The notes beneath the pieces were generated by a model that did not search any database, was not told the origin of the DNA, and worked only from the letters and a program-made list of their open reading frames with translations. A program made the translations under genes and the position numbers. Shown here in pieces: positions 1 through 10,400 of a stretch of DNA of 64,000 bases. Within the stretch, counting starts at the first letter, position 1, and each line of letters begins with the position of its first letter. Location of the stretch: positions 434,001 to 498,000 of the forward strand of contig NZ_AP018150.1 of the NCBI RefSeq assembly GCF_003966915.1. Reading direction: 5' to 3'. This DNA comes from Mycoavidus cysteinexigens (lineage in GTDB: Bacteria; Pseudomonadota; Gammaproteobacteria; Burkholderiales; Burkholderiaceae).

Positions 1-241
1 GCATGATTTTTAATTTGTGTGCGTTACATACATCGTAATTGTTTGAGATATCCTCTTTCATTCGGGTGTCATGCTGCTCAAAAAATAGACTTCACAGCGT
101 TTTGTAACCGAGCAATACTCGCATAAAACTAAATATAAGCTACAAACATAGAAAATGCTAAAGAGGGGGAGGCAGTGGCGCGGGTTTTGTTTTTCTACGA
201 CCCGTGGATATTAACTCTCTTGCTTTCACGAGGTTTAAGAT

Positions 242-584
242 ATGGACAGTACAACGGGAGCCTCCGATTCGACTTGAGCGGTTGCATTCGCGGCGGCGGG
301 GATGGCGTTAGGTGTTGTCAATACCCTCCATAGATAGCACAGAAGTTATGAAAGGTATGAGCGATAAAATGGATAATTTTGTCACTCAAGATCAGCTTGC
401 ATCAACCATGGAACAAGCCATAGAGAGATCTGCGGTAAAAATAGTAGAAAAACTTGGCCCTAGAGACTCGGTTGACTCTGCTGTTAGTGCACTATCCAGA
501 ACAGGGAGCGTAGATAATTTAAATAATCGCCGAAATCAAGCTTCGGCGAGTCCAGTTATTTCTGAAAATATGCCGGCTGGGTAG
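242..584 (+). pseudogene. Possible decayed small gene, unrecognised
   Basis: An ATG at 242 opens a frame that meets a TGA at 275 and then, read through, gives an alanine/glycine-rich hydrophobic stretch (AVAFAAAGMALGVVN) before another stop near 337. A second frame, opening with GTG at 312 and running to 584, encodes about 90 residues rich in charged and helical residues (MSDKMDNFVTQDQLASTMEQ). The two pieces together could be one short protein with a membrane-like segment followed by a helix, broken by a nonsense change and a frameshift. I do not recognise the family. Bases 1-241 upstream show nothing I can support. Confidence 0.25.
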
Positions 585-614
585 TCGTTACGTACTCACT
601 CTACTAGCCTGAAG

Positions 615-666
615 TGAACTGCATCCTAAAAGTTGGACGCCGCTCCAAATTTGAGGGTGCAGTTCA
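615..666. repeat. Abutting IS3-like terminal inverted repeats
   Basis: A 52-base segment starts TGAACTGCA and ends TGCAGTTCA. Its two 23-base arms are imperfect inverted copies of each other separated by about 6 bases. The ends resemble IS3-family termini, so this looks like a minimal remnant with nearly all internal sequence deleted. No clear target duplication flanks it. It lies exactly at the left edge of the block shared with the upstream region of NLR-5. Confidence 0.4.
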
Positions 667-1126
667 TTCCGCAATTACCCCTTAAACATGATCTTTAGTC
701 CTTAATGGGCTTGAATAGCCTCTTTTTTGCGGAACAAGCAAAGTTAGTTTAGTACAGGCTATTTTGCCAATTTTCCGTGGAACTACAACACTACTTCTTC
801 GACGAGGTAATATTTGTGTTCAGAGCTTACCATTCATGTTAACCCAGAGATTTTGGTGGGTCATCGTGGTGCAAGCGCAATAACCTCTTTGTGTATCGCA
901 AGCATCTGCTCACAGCCAGCAATAAAAATAAGAAAAACCTTGTTTTCCAGCAGCAGTATTACTAGCATTTTAATATGTGTTACGTTTGTTTGCGCCCTGC
1001 CTAATAGTATTAGGGCAGCATCCGATTATAACTTTACATAGACTTTATCGACGATGGCCGCTGGGGAAACGTGATACAGGTTGCGCTCGCACAGCTTCGA
1101 TTTGATTATAGGCGTGGGGAAAAATC
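667..1126 (+). repeat. Upstream block of NLR-1, duplicated before NLR-5
   Basis: This 460-base noncoding stretch aligns by eye along its length with 21604-22095, upstream of NLR-5. Shared landmarks in order are TTCCGCAATT, AACATGATCTTTA, TTGCGGAA, TAGTTTAGTACAGGCT, CCTCGACGA, TATCGCAA, CACAGCCAGCAATAAAAAT, TATTAGGGCAG and GTGG/TAGG GGAAAA before the start codon. TTCCGCAA and TTGCGGAA form an inverted repeat. It probably holds the promoter and leader of the long NLR genes. A 75-residue open frame at 814-1041 here is not kept in the other copy, so I treat it as spurious. Confidence 0.6.
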
Positions 1127-4100
1127 ATGGATCTAGTCTTACCGGCAGCTACTACATTTAATCTCGTAAATTTTTATTTGAACGAGGCTCGTACACAAAA
1201 GCACAAAAAAGATTACGAGTTGGCGAAGACTTTATGTGACCATGCAGAAAAAGCCTGTGAAAGGATCAAAGATACTGAGCAATTGGAGAAAAAACAAGAA
1301 GTAACATTCTACCGTGGCACAATTTCTTTAAAGCGTGGGAGGATATTGGATTTATCAAATAATGATCCGAAGGGAGCAGAGCGCGACTATATGAGAGCAA
1401 TAGAGTATGGGAGTACTAACGTTCAGCATGAAGCTCATAAACAGTTAAAGGCCTTAAGGGATCGGGTACCATCACTACAGGGGGATCTTACCAACTCTTC
1501 AAGCTCGGCTATTTCTCTCTCTCTTACTCCAAGTACCGAGATTCACACTAAAACGGATGAACGGAGGGTCAATTTTTCCTTTTTTATTCAGGATCGACAG
1601 GGAGTGCCTGCTGGCCCGAGTGAGGAGAATTGGGATGGAAAGGGAAAATTTAATGACACCCGCCATCTCGTCGCAGTGTGGCAGGAACTCCTCGAACACT
1701 CCGACAAAGAGGAGACACAGCGCAAAAAGGAATTACTACTCCTGCGCGCGCGGGGAGTTATCAATGAATTTGCTATAAGGGGGGATAGAAGCTCCAATAT
1801 CGTTCGTGAAGTGGTCGCTTTAGCGGAGTTGTCAGACGCCGATATTTTTCGAGCTTTGTTGGGGCACTTCATTAATGCCATTGACAAGGAAACCCTATTG
1901 CAGGTCCAGTTACTCGACGGGCTTGCTCAAATTTTGCAGCAAGCTAAGCCAGGTACATTAAATGCTGACGATGGCGTTCAAATCTTAGGCGTCTTGGACG
2001 CTTGGCGAAAAAAACTTTTCCACAAAGAAAAAGATGAAGAAAAAGACAAAAATTCTGTCGCCAAGTCTTTGAAAAAAATCCTTCCTGCTTGTTGGAGGAA
2101 GGATTACCTCAAATCTGCAGAGAAAGCTGCAGAGAAAGCAATTCCCGTGCTGGAGTTAGAAGAAGCTGACCACATTGATAATTTGCTGCGTGCTTTGGCC
2201 GCCTTGTTAGATGCGATGGCCGATGCTAACGTCAAAGGCTTAAACCGTGAACAGCTGCATACACCTTTATATCAATATTTGAACGATTTGAGTAAGGATT
2301 CAAATATCCGGCGAGCTTACCAGGCAACCTATGCTTGTCAAGCTCTGCTGCATGTGCCGGATGATGAAAAGCTTTGGCAAAGTGTTTGGCGGCGCAGTAT
2401 GGCGATTACAGGTGGGGCTTTGGCGTTAGCTAAAGCAGTGCACACTTGTAATCCCGGAGATGTGGTTAATGCATGTGAGCAATTTAGCATTGCATTTTCT
2501 GGCTTGGGGCAACTCATTAAAACAACCCAAGAAGTTGTTGAAACCGTCAAGACCTTGAGTGAGGCAGGCAAAAGCGCGGCTGAAGGCTTCCGAGAAGGGT
2601 TTGATTTTAGATTTAAGAAACCATGGTATACCGCGCTCCGGCACACTGCATTTCTCATTCAAACTCAAAAATTCCAGAGTTTGAATGCTTTTGTTCAACA
2701 GGCTTCGGTAGGTACTCGTCAAAATCCGAATTTTTTGTTTGGACTAAGTTTGCAGTTGGAGCAGGTAGCATGCACCGTGCCCGATGAGGGTGCAAAGCAG
2801 GATGAGAAGGATTTGTACGAAGATGCTCGGAAGGGGGCGTTTGCCTGGTTAGAAGATATCTATCTCAACGATGAGCGTTGGGGGTCAAGCGAGCGTGTTA
2901 AACAAGGAGTCTTAAGCAGTATAGCGCGTCTGGCCGGTGATACTCAACCTAGAGTGAGCGAAGCCGCTCGTACGTGCTGGGTCCATTTAGCCCAGGATAA
3001 AGACCCTACTAAGAAGAGCATTTATGAAGCCTATATGCTCTCATCGTTGGGCGAACCTGCATTGCCTAGGTCTGAAGTTGTTGAGAAGGATTTTCCAAAA
3101 GATCTCTTAAATGCCGTCCAAGACAAACCCATCGAAGACTTAGAAAAGAGCATTAATGAGCAATTTAACAAGTTAAACGCCGAACTTGTTGACTTAGCTA
3201 AAAAGCTCACACGAACGGGATTGGGTGGCTTAGACGCGAAAGAAAGCTTAGAGTTGTGGCGCAATAAACAGCTCGAGGATAAAGAGCTCAAGCAGATGCT
3301 TTCCTACTACGTGCCCCCAGAAGGCAAATATAAGCAACAAGATATTCATCCCTTTGGCGACCTAAGAAAGGAGGTCGAAAATTTTTTACAACCGAACTCG
3401 AATAAAAAAGTGTTATTGCTCCTAGGAGATTCCGGTGCAGGAAAATCAACTTTTAACCGTTATTTAGCGCGCGGGTTTTGGGAGAAACATAAGGAAGCGA
3501 GTGAGGCAAATTTACCACTTATGGCTTTGTTTATTTCACTGCCGCTGATTAAAGACCCAGTGTATAACTTGGTTCACGAATATCTAAGCAGGCAGGGGTT
3601 TTCAAGAGATCAGATTAAAGCTCTTAAGGAAAATGAACAGCAAAATTTCGTATTTATTTTAGATGGCTACGATGAAATCTCACAGCGACAAAATCTCTAT
3701 GTCATGAATAAATTTTTAGAAGAGTGGCCACGAGCCAAAGTCATTATTAGCTGTCGTACTGAGTCTTTAGGACAGGACTATCAAGCTACATTTCAACCTC
3801 GTGGGCAGGATGAGAAACCAGATCCTGAGGGATTTCAAGAGTTGGTCGTTGCTCCATTTTCGAAAGACCAAATTGACCAGTACATTGAGAGGTATGTCGA
3901 GGTTGACCATCCTTTTGGGTGGTCAATTGAGCGTTATGGCGAGACAATTAAGTCAATACCCAAGTTTAATGAATTAGTGAACAACCCTTTTATTTTAAGG
4001 TTAGCTTTGGAGATCATGCCGCTCTGGGAGAAGGAAGATGTTAATCGTCTGAAGCAGGGTGCTGGTATTACTCGGTTGGATTTATACGATTTGTTTATAC

Positions 4101-7042
4101 AAGAATGGTTTGCCCGTGCCAAAGCGCGCTTGGAAGACCGAAGGCATTTAACTGAGAGTGAGCAACTTATTTTTCAAGAGTTGGGGGAAAATTTCGAAGG
4201 GTACGGAATTGAATTTAGCCAGTGCCTTGCCGTAGAGTTGTATGAAAACCCTCTGCATCAAGGGGTGATGGATCATACAACTTTCGAGAGTAAACGAGCT
4301 TGGGAAACATTTTTCAAAACAAAGGGCTTTCGGCATAAGGAAGTGCGGCTGCTGCTTGAATACTGTCCTTTACGCCGCAGCGGCCAACAGTATAGGTTTT
4401 TGCATCAATCGATTCTAGAATATTTTGTCGCGCGCGCGGTGTTTGGGCCGCAGAGCGCAGCGAATCGCCAGGGGGCGACGCTTATTCCGCAAGTTCAGTC
4501 TTCCTATGACAGCCTCGATGTTTTCTTGAATTTTGAAAGCCAAACTGACGCAATTAAAGCGTGTTCAACATTACCAATAATACCCTTGCCTGACTCCTCA
4601 TTAACTCGAAAGAGGTTAATCGAAGACCACTCGATTATCCGGTTTTTAGTCGAGAGAGTGGAGAAAGAGCCAAAGTTTGAAGAGCAGTTACAAGCTTTCA
4701 TTGAGCGTTCGAAAACGGAAGAAAATTATTGGAAAGCTGCTGCTAATGCAATGACAGTATTAGTCAAAGCGGGTGTGCAGTTTAAGGAAGAAAATTTGAA
4801 TGGTATCAAAGTACCAGGGGCTGATTTAAGCTACGGGATTTTTGATAATGCCCAACTGCAAGGAGCTGATTTGCGTAAAGTTAATTTACGAGGAACATGG
4901 CTGCGTGGGGCTAATTTCGAAAGAGCGAAGCTGAATGGAGTTAACTTTGGTGAGCTGCCTAGTTTAGAGGTGGGTAAATGGGTTACTGACTGTTGTTATT
5001 CCGGAGATGGGCGTTGGTTGGCTATTGGTACGAGGGATGAAGTTGACAAGCAGGGTGGTGAGATCCGATTGTATAAAACTGACACGTTGGAGCCGGGGCC
5101 TTTGTTTAAAGCTAACTGTGAATGGGTAAATAGCGTGAAATTTTCGCCCAACAGCCAGTTCTTGGCGTCGGGGAGTAATGATACGACAGTAAAGCGGTGG
5201 AACGTAGAAAGAAAACAAATGGAGTATGAGCGTGGGGAGCTCGGCGATCGAGGGCATAAAGGAATAGTGAGTAGTGTGAGTTTCTCGCTAAAGAACGAGA
5301 CCCTGGCATCGGGAAGCTGGGATGGGAAGATAAAGCTGTGGAGCGTAAGCGGAGAATGTTTGAGTACGCTTGACGGGCATACTGATGCAGTAAAGAGTGT
5401 GAGTTTTTCGCCAGACGGCAATTTGCTGGCATCGGGAAGTGATGACCAAACGGTGAGGCTGTGGGACACGGAACGTGGACAAGAGCTAACGTTGTGTCGG
5501 CAATTGCATGGGGGGAAGGTGAGTAGTGTGACTTTTTCGTCCAAGGGCAACCTCCTGGCGTCGGGGAGTGAGGATATGACGGTGAGGCTGTGGAGTGTGG
5601 AGGAAAGCGGAGAAGAGTTACCCACAAGACAGTTACATAGTATACATGAGCTGGAGGGGCATACTAGTGCAGTAATGAGTGTGAGTTTTTCGCCAGACGG
5701 CAATTTGCTGGCATCGGGGAGTAATGATCGAACGGTGAGGCTGTGGAGTGTGAAAAGCGGAGAAACATTGTATACCTTTGAAGGGCATGGCAGTCTTGTG
5801 GATAGTGTGGCTTTTTCACTGCCAGATGGCCAGTTCCTGGCGTCAGGGAGTGCTGATAGGACAGTAAGGCTGTGGAGAGTGGAAAGTAGGCAAGAATCGC
5901 CTGCGCTTGGAGGGCATCATGGTCAGGTGGATAATGTGGCTTTTTCGCCTAACGGCAATTTCCTAGCATCGGGGAGTTATGATAAGACAATAAAGCTGTG
6001 GAATGTAGAAAACGGAAAAATGTTGGATACGCTTAAAGGGCATAAGGGTCATGTGAATTGTGTGACTTTTTCGTCCGACAGTGAGATCCTGGCGTCGGGA
6101 GGTGATGATAATACAGTACGGCTGTGGAGCGTAAAAGGTTTGTCGCCTACACAGGGTTTGCCGCCTACACAGTCGGTTGGGTTTTACGGGCATACAAAGC
6201 CGGTGTGGTGTGTGAGTTTTTCTCCAACAGACAACAATTTGCTGGCATCAGGGGGGAATGATAATACGGTGAGGCTATGGCGCGTGCAAGACAAAACACA
6301 GTTGTATGAGTTTAGTCATGATAAATGGGTGTCGAGCGTGAGTTTTTCAGCAGATGGCAATTTGCTGGCATCGGGGAGCGAAGATGGGATGGTAAAGTTA
6401 TGGGAACTGGAAGACAGAAAAACATTGCAATTGCAGAATACTCCGGTTAAGAAAGAGCCTAAAACTACGCTTAAACATGGCAAATGGGTGACGAGTGTGA
6501 GTTTTTCTCCAACAGACAAAAATTTGCTGGCATCGGGGGACAATAACAATACAGTGAAGCTATGGAACATAGAAAGCCCAGAAATGTTGTATACGCTTGA
6601 AGGGCATATTAAGAAAGGGCATACTAAGGCAATAAAGAGTATAACTTTTTCGCCAGACGGTAAGCTCTTGGCGTTGGGAAATCGTAATGGGGCAGTAAAA
6701 ATATGGTCAATAAACACAGACCAGCGTGAGGAAATGCCTGAGTTAACGCCTGCAGGTTGTTTTTCAGATTGTGGTGGGAAGATCGCTTCAATAGCTTGGC
6801 AAGAGCTTTCAGAAGCGCGTATTAAAATGAAAATGGCTGGTAGCAAGGGCAGCACGGTTCATATTTTGCAAATAGAACGCGAAAAAGATAATGATTGGAC
6901 AGTCAGGTTAGATTGGATCTCCTCTCAAAACAAGCTGATCGTAAGTGATATGTCTATTAAAGGCGCGCAGAACTTAAGCCCAATGAATGCACGTTTGCTC
7001 AAGCAAAAGGGTGCGCTTGGGGAGCCTGCTGCGCCAGTGTGA
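1127..7042 (+). CDS. NLR-1: TPR-like/helical, NACHT, pentapeptide, 14x WD40 STAND ATPase
   Basis: A 1971-residue STAND-type signalling ATPase. Residues 1-110 look TPR-like and 110-690 form a helical module also found in NLR-5, 6 and 7, including the motif YQATYACQALLHVPDD. The NACHT domain has Walker A GDSGAGKS at 767-774 and Walker B FILDGYDE ending at about 850; the winged-helix end of the domain carries LHQSILEYFVARA. Pentapeptide-like repeats (GADLSYGIFDNAQLQGADL) start near 1224. I count 14 WD40 blades from about 1283 to 1921, enough for two seven-bladed propellers, followed by a cap ending in LLKQKGALGEP. A GGGGA ribosome site precedes the ATG. Known NACHT proteins couple ligand sensing to oligomerisation; a sensor role for the propellers is inferred. 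No known effector domain is visible and the ligand is unknown. Confidence 0.95.
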   Translation: MDLVLPAATTFNLVNFYLNEARTQKHKKDYELAKTLCDHAEKACERIKDTEQLEKKQEVTFYRGTISLKRGRILDLSNNDPKGAERDYMRAIEYGSTNVQHEAHKQLKALRDRVPSLQGDLTNSSSSAISLSLTPSTEIHTKTDERRVNFSFFIQDRQGVPAGPSEENWDGKGKFNDTRHLVAVWQELLEHSDKEETQRKKELLLLRARGVINEFAIRGDRSSNIVREVVALAELSDADIFRALLGHFINAIDKETLLQVQLLDGLAQILQQAKPGTLNADDGVQILGVLDAWRKKLFHKEKDEEKDKNSVAKSLKKILPACWRKDYLKSAEKAAEKAIPVLELEEADHIDNLLRALAALLDAMADANVKGLNREQLHTPLYQYLNDLSKDSNIRRAYQATYACQALLHVPDDEKLWQSVWRRSMAITGGALALAKAVHTCNPGDVVNACEQFSIAFSGLGQLIKTTQEVVETVKTLSEAGKSAAEGFREGFDFRFKKPWYTALRHTAFLIQTQKFQSLNAFVQQASVGTRQNPNFLFGLSLQLEQVACTVPDEGAKQDEKDLYEDARKGAFAWLEDIYLNDERWGSSERVKQGVLSSIARLAGDTQPRVSEAARTCWVHLAQDKDPTKKSIYEAYMLSSLGEPALPRSEVVEKDFPKDLLNAVQDKPIEDLEKSINEQFNKLNAELVDLAKKLTRTGLGGLDAKESLELWRNKQLEDKELKQMLSYYVPPEGKYKQQDIHPFGDLRKEVENFLQPNSNKKVLLLLGDSGAGKSTFNRYLARGFWEKHKEASEANLPLMALFISLPLIKDPVYNLVHEYLSRQGFSRDQIKALKENEQQNFVFILDGYDEISQRQNLYVMNKFLEEWPRAKVIISCRTESLGQDYQATFQPRGQDEKPDPEGFQELVVAPFSKDQIDQYIERYVEVDHPFGWSIERYGETIKSIPKFNELVNNPFILRLALEIMPLWEKEDVNRLKQGAGITRLDLYDLFIQEWFARAKARLEDRRHLTESEQLIFQELGENFEGYGIEFSQCLAVELYENPLHQGVMDHTTFESKRAWETFFKTKGFRHKEVRLLLEYCPLRRSGQQYRFLHQSILEYFVARAVFGPQSAANRQGATLIPQVQSSYDSLDVFLNFESQTDAIKACSTLPIIPLPDSSLTRKRLIEDHSIIRFLVERVEKEPKFEEQLQAFIERSKTEENYWKAAANAMTVLVKAGVQFKEENLNGIKVPGADLSYGIFDNAQLQGADLRKVNLRGTWLRGANFERAKLNGVNFGELPSLEVGKWVTDCCYSGDGRWLAIGTRDEVDKQGGEIRLYKTDTLEPGPLFKANCEWVNSVKFSPNSQFLASGSNDTTVKRWNVERKQMEYERGELGDRGHKGIVSSVSFSLKNETLASGSWDGKIKLWSVSGECLSTLDGHTDAVKSVSFSPDGNLLASGSDDQTVRLWDTERGQELTLCRQLHGGKVSSVTFSSKGNLLASGSEDMTVRLWSVEESGEELPTRQLHSIHELEGHTSAVMSVSFSPDGNLLASGSNDRTVRLWSVKSGETLYTFEGHGSLVDSVAFSLPDGQFLASGSADRTVRLWRVESRQESPALGGHHGQVDNVAFSPNGNFLASGSYDKTIKLWNVENGKMLDTLKGHKGHVNCVTFSSDSEILASGGDDNTVRLWSVKGLSPTQGLPPTQSVGFYGHTKPVWCVSFSPTDNNLLASGGNDNTVRLWRVQDKTQLYEFSHDKWVSSVSFSADGNLLASGSEDGMVKLWELEDRKTLQLQNTPVKKEPKTTLKHGKWVTSVSFSPTDKNLLASGDNNNTVKLWNIESPEMLYTLEGHIKKGHTKAIKSITFSPDGKLLALGNRNGAVKIWSINTDQREEMPELTPAGCFSDCGGKIASIAWQELSEARIKMKMAGSKGSTVHILQIEREKDNDWTVRLDWISSQNKLIVSDMSIKGAQNLSPMNARLLKQKGALGEPAAPV

Positions 7043-7116
7043 GAAGGATACAGATACAGGTCGGTACCTGTGCCTAGCTTACCGGGCCATTTGATTGCCT
7101 GACATGGAATATCAAT

Positions 7117-7276
7117 TCTTCGCTGTAATGGACTGTCGAGTCTGCTGTAACTGCCGATAAAAGGCTCGAAGTCCCAGCGCCTGCTCGCGCCATTGCCAGA
7201 AAACGCTGGCGTTATGGGCGTTGATTTCGGCAATCTCAGCAAGCGAAATTTCGGCGAGTTTTCGGTCAAATTCGGG
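7117..7276 (-). pseudogene. Scar of prophage Rz 3' end (between NLR-1 and NLR-2)
   Basis: The complement encodes the C-terminal part of the Rz spanin found intact at 50413-50976, recognisable by SLAEIAEI, WQWREQALGLRAFY and QLQQ. The N-terminal two thirds are absent and similarity stops at the codons for FDR. The remnant lies between the end of NLR-1 and the leader of NLR-2, and the same piece recurs after NLR-2, after NLR-3 and before NLR-8. It is a duplication scar and not a working gene. Confidence 0.8.
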
Positions 7277-7445
7277 GATCCAGATAGAAGTAAAAACAGC
7301 GGGATCATTTTTAGAGTTTCTGATATTGCCCATGTTGTCGTAATTTGGGGGCGATAGATTTTATTCAGTGAAAGCTGAATTCTTATCCGATGGTGAATCA
7401 CTCAGACATAGGTTAAATACAAATTATTAAAAAGGGGTAGCCAGC
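7277..7445 (+). promoter_or_regulatory. Leader of short-type NLR gene (NLR-2)
   Basis: This stretch is nearly identical to 46703-46873 before NLR-8, from ATCCAGATAGAAG to the ribosome site AAAGGGGTAGCCAGC just before the ATG. An inverted repeat ATTCAG-tgaaag-CTGAAT sits about 75 bases before the start codon and is weaker in the leaders of NLR-3 and NLR-4. The shared leader moved together with the gene during duplication and probably contains its promoter; I cannot place the -35 and -10 boxes with confidence. Confidence 0.5.
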
Positions 7446-10400
7446 ATGTTGCCGATTAATCCAAGCCAAAATACTCAACCTTCTTTATCTTCGTATTTTT
7501 CCAAATTAGCTTCGTATTTTTCTAGTACGCAAGCACGAAACTATGACTCGAGTGAGAGCATGGTGCAAATCGGTAATGGCTTAATGAATAACTTAGTTAT
7601 TGGCACAAATAATACAGCGAATAACCATATATATTTAGCCGCCTCAGATTCCAAGTTGTTAGAAACGCTAATGCTGCAGCATATTTTTGCCTTGCAGCCT
7701 AGTATTAAGCCGTTGGTCAACCTGGATTCGGCTATTGAAAAGTTACAGAAAAGGTATTTGGAAGGCCTACAGGAAGATAACGAAATCAAAGATGCGTTGT
7801 CGAACTATGTGGCGCCGGAAGGGATGGAGCTTCACGATCCAACTCGTTTTGATTTAAAAAGAAAGGTTCAAGATTTTTTGAGCTCGGACAAAAAAGTTTT
7901 ACTTTTGCTAGGCGAAGCGGGTTCAGGTAAATCGACATTTAACCGTGATCTTGCGGTTAGCTTGTGGGAGGCCTATCTCCAGGGCGGTAAGTCAAAAAAT
8001 ATGCCAATTCCAGTATTTATAGGGTTATCTAGCTTGTCAGGGCCTGTTCGGAATCTAGTGAGCGCTTTTTTTGAGAAGCAAGGGTTCTCGAAAGAGCAGA
8101 TCAAAGAATTACAAAGTAAACATAGATTTGTATTAATACTGGATGGTTTTGACGAGATTGAGCATCGACAGCAGATATTTTATAAAGATAATGAGTTAGA
8201 TGACTGGAAAGGCTCAAAAATCATTATCAGCAGTCGTCCAGAATACTTAGGGCCAAACCATCAATACAAATTTCATTCACCAGGTGAGCGTACCACGTTA
8301 CAGGAATATCGGTTAGCACCATTTTCGGAAGAAACTATAAAGCGGTATATTGATCGATACAGCAAAACTAATTCCAACGCGGTGTGGAGCGCAGAGCGAT
8401 ACAAAGAAGCCTTAGAAGAGCCAAGCTTAAAAGAGTTAGTCAGTAATCCATTTTTGCTGAAAATAACCTTGAACGTGTTGCCTGAATTGAGTCAAAGAGG
8501 CCAGACAGAGAATCAGCGCTTAACTCGAATTGCAATTTATGATCAATTTGTAAAAAGCTGGTTTGACCGTTCGCAACAGAGGCTAGATCAGATACTTGAG
8601 CTTAATTCAAAAGAAAGGGCAGAGTTTAAAAAATTGGAGCGGGAAGGATTTGCTGATTTCGGGGTGGAATATAGCCAAGAGCTTGCATTAGAAATGTACC
8701 AAGCTGGGGAAGTGGTAACGCATTATCAGGCTGTAACCCATGCGAGATGGAAAAAAAATGATACCTCTACAGAGGCGGATTGGCACAAGCGATTACTGAG
8801 CAATGAAGATGCAACGACAATGTTGATGCGCTTAAATGCGCCGTTAATATGCCAAAACAAGGCAGATGATTCAGGTAAAGAATATCGGTTTATCCATAAA
8901 TCCTTACGGGATTATTTTGTAGCGCGGGCGCTGTGGGAAGAGCTAGGCATAGATGTTGAGCTTAAACAGTCAGCTTGGTTCAACCAAATAAATATAGTGA
9001 AAGATCCTGCTGTATTGCAATACTTAGCGGAGCAGGTGCAACTGGAAACGGAGTTAAAAGAGCGGCTTTTAAAGGTAGTGGAGCGCTCTAAGGAAGAACC
9101 TGAACTTGAGGTGGGAGCGGCTAATGCGCTGACGATATTGGTGAAAAGTGGCGTGTATCTGAGTGGCAAAGATTTCAACGGGATACGCGCACGGGGTGCG
9201 GATTTAAGTTATGGGATCTTCGACCTTACGCAATTTAAAGGTGCGGATTTAAAAGAGACAAATTGGTACCGTGCCTGGCTACGAGGGGTGAATTTGAATG
9301 GGGCGAATTTGGCTGGGATCGAATTGGGTGAAAAGCCGACTTTAAAAATAGAAAAGGAGGTTTATGCTTGTTGTTATTCGCCGGATGGTCGTTGGCTTGC
9401 CGTAGCGAATGCCGATGGTATTGGCCTTTATGGGACCGAGACTTTGGAACTAGTGCACACGTATGGTGATCGGAGGGTGATGAGTGTTGCATTTTCTTGT
9501 GATGGCCAGTGGCTCGCGTCTGGCAGTAAGGATAGTACTGTGGCGCTGTGGGGCGTATCTGACACACGAGCTCTCGCGCATATCTATCGTGGACATGAGG
9601 GCGGAGTCAAGGGCGTTGCATTTTCACACGATAGCCAGTGGGTCGCCTCCGGTAGCGATGATAAGACAGTGAAGCTATGGGGTGTGTCCGGCGCACGGAC
9701 TCTCGAGCACACCTATGCTGGGCATAAGAATTGGGTGAGTAGTATCGCGTTTTCACACGATAGCCAGTGGCTCGCCTCTGGTAGTTGGGATAAGACGGTG
9801 AAGCTGTGGAGTGTAGGCGGCACAAAGGATCTTGTGCATACCTATACTGGGCATAAGAATAGAGTGAAGAGTATCGCATTTTCGCCCGATGGCCAGTGGG
9901 TCGCCTCTGGTAGTGACGATGAGGCAGTGAAGCTATGGAGCGTATTCGACGCCCGGGCTCTAGCGCACACCTATGCTGGGCATAAGCGGGGAGTGAATAG
10001 TGTCGCATTTTCGCCCGATGGTCAGTGGGTCGTCTCTGGTAGTGACGATGAGGCAGTGAAGCTATGGAGCGTAGGCGGCACAAAAGATCTCGTGCATACC
10101 TATATTGGACATAAAAATAGAGTGAAGAGTATCGCATTTTCACACGATAGCCAGTGGATCGCTTCTGGTAGTGATGATAAGACAGTGAAGCTATGGGGCT
10201 TATCCGGCTCTCGAGCCATCGTGCATACGTATCACAGGCATAAAGATTGGATAAATAGTGTTGCGTTTTCGTCTGACGGCCAATTTGATAGCGGAGATAA
10301 TATGGTGAAGCTGTGGAGCATATCCAACGCACGGACTCTCGCGCACGTATATGTCGGGCATGAGGGGAGGAGTAGAGTCGCGGTTTCGCCTAATGGCCAA

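Noticed and set aside
814-1041. 75-residue frame upstream of NLR-1 with hydrophobic segments
   Set aside because: The duplicated block before NLR-5 does not preserve the frame.
4996-5703. Long minus-strand open frames across WD40 regions (also 25827-26942, 9607-10332, 18345-18707)
   Set aside because: They are antisense shadows produced by the repeated blade sequence and share no start signals or known domains.
7265-7445. Definite -35/-10 promoter in short-class leaders
   Set aside because: TTGCCC and AT-rich words exist but spacing does not fit well enough to annotate boxes.
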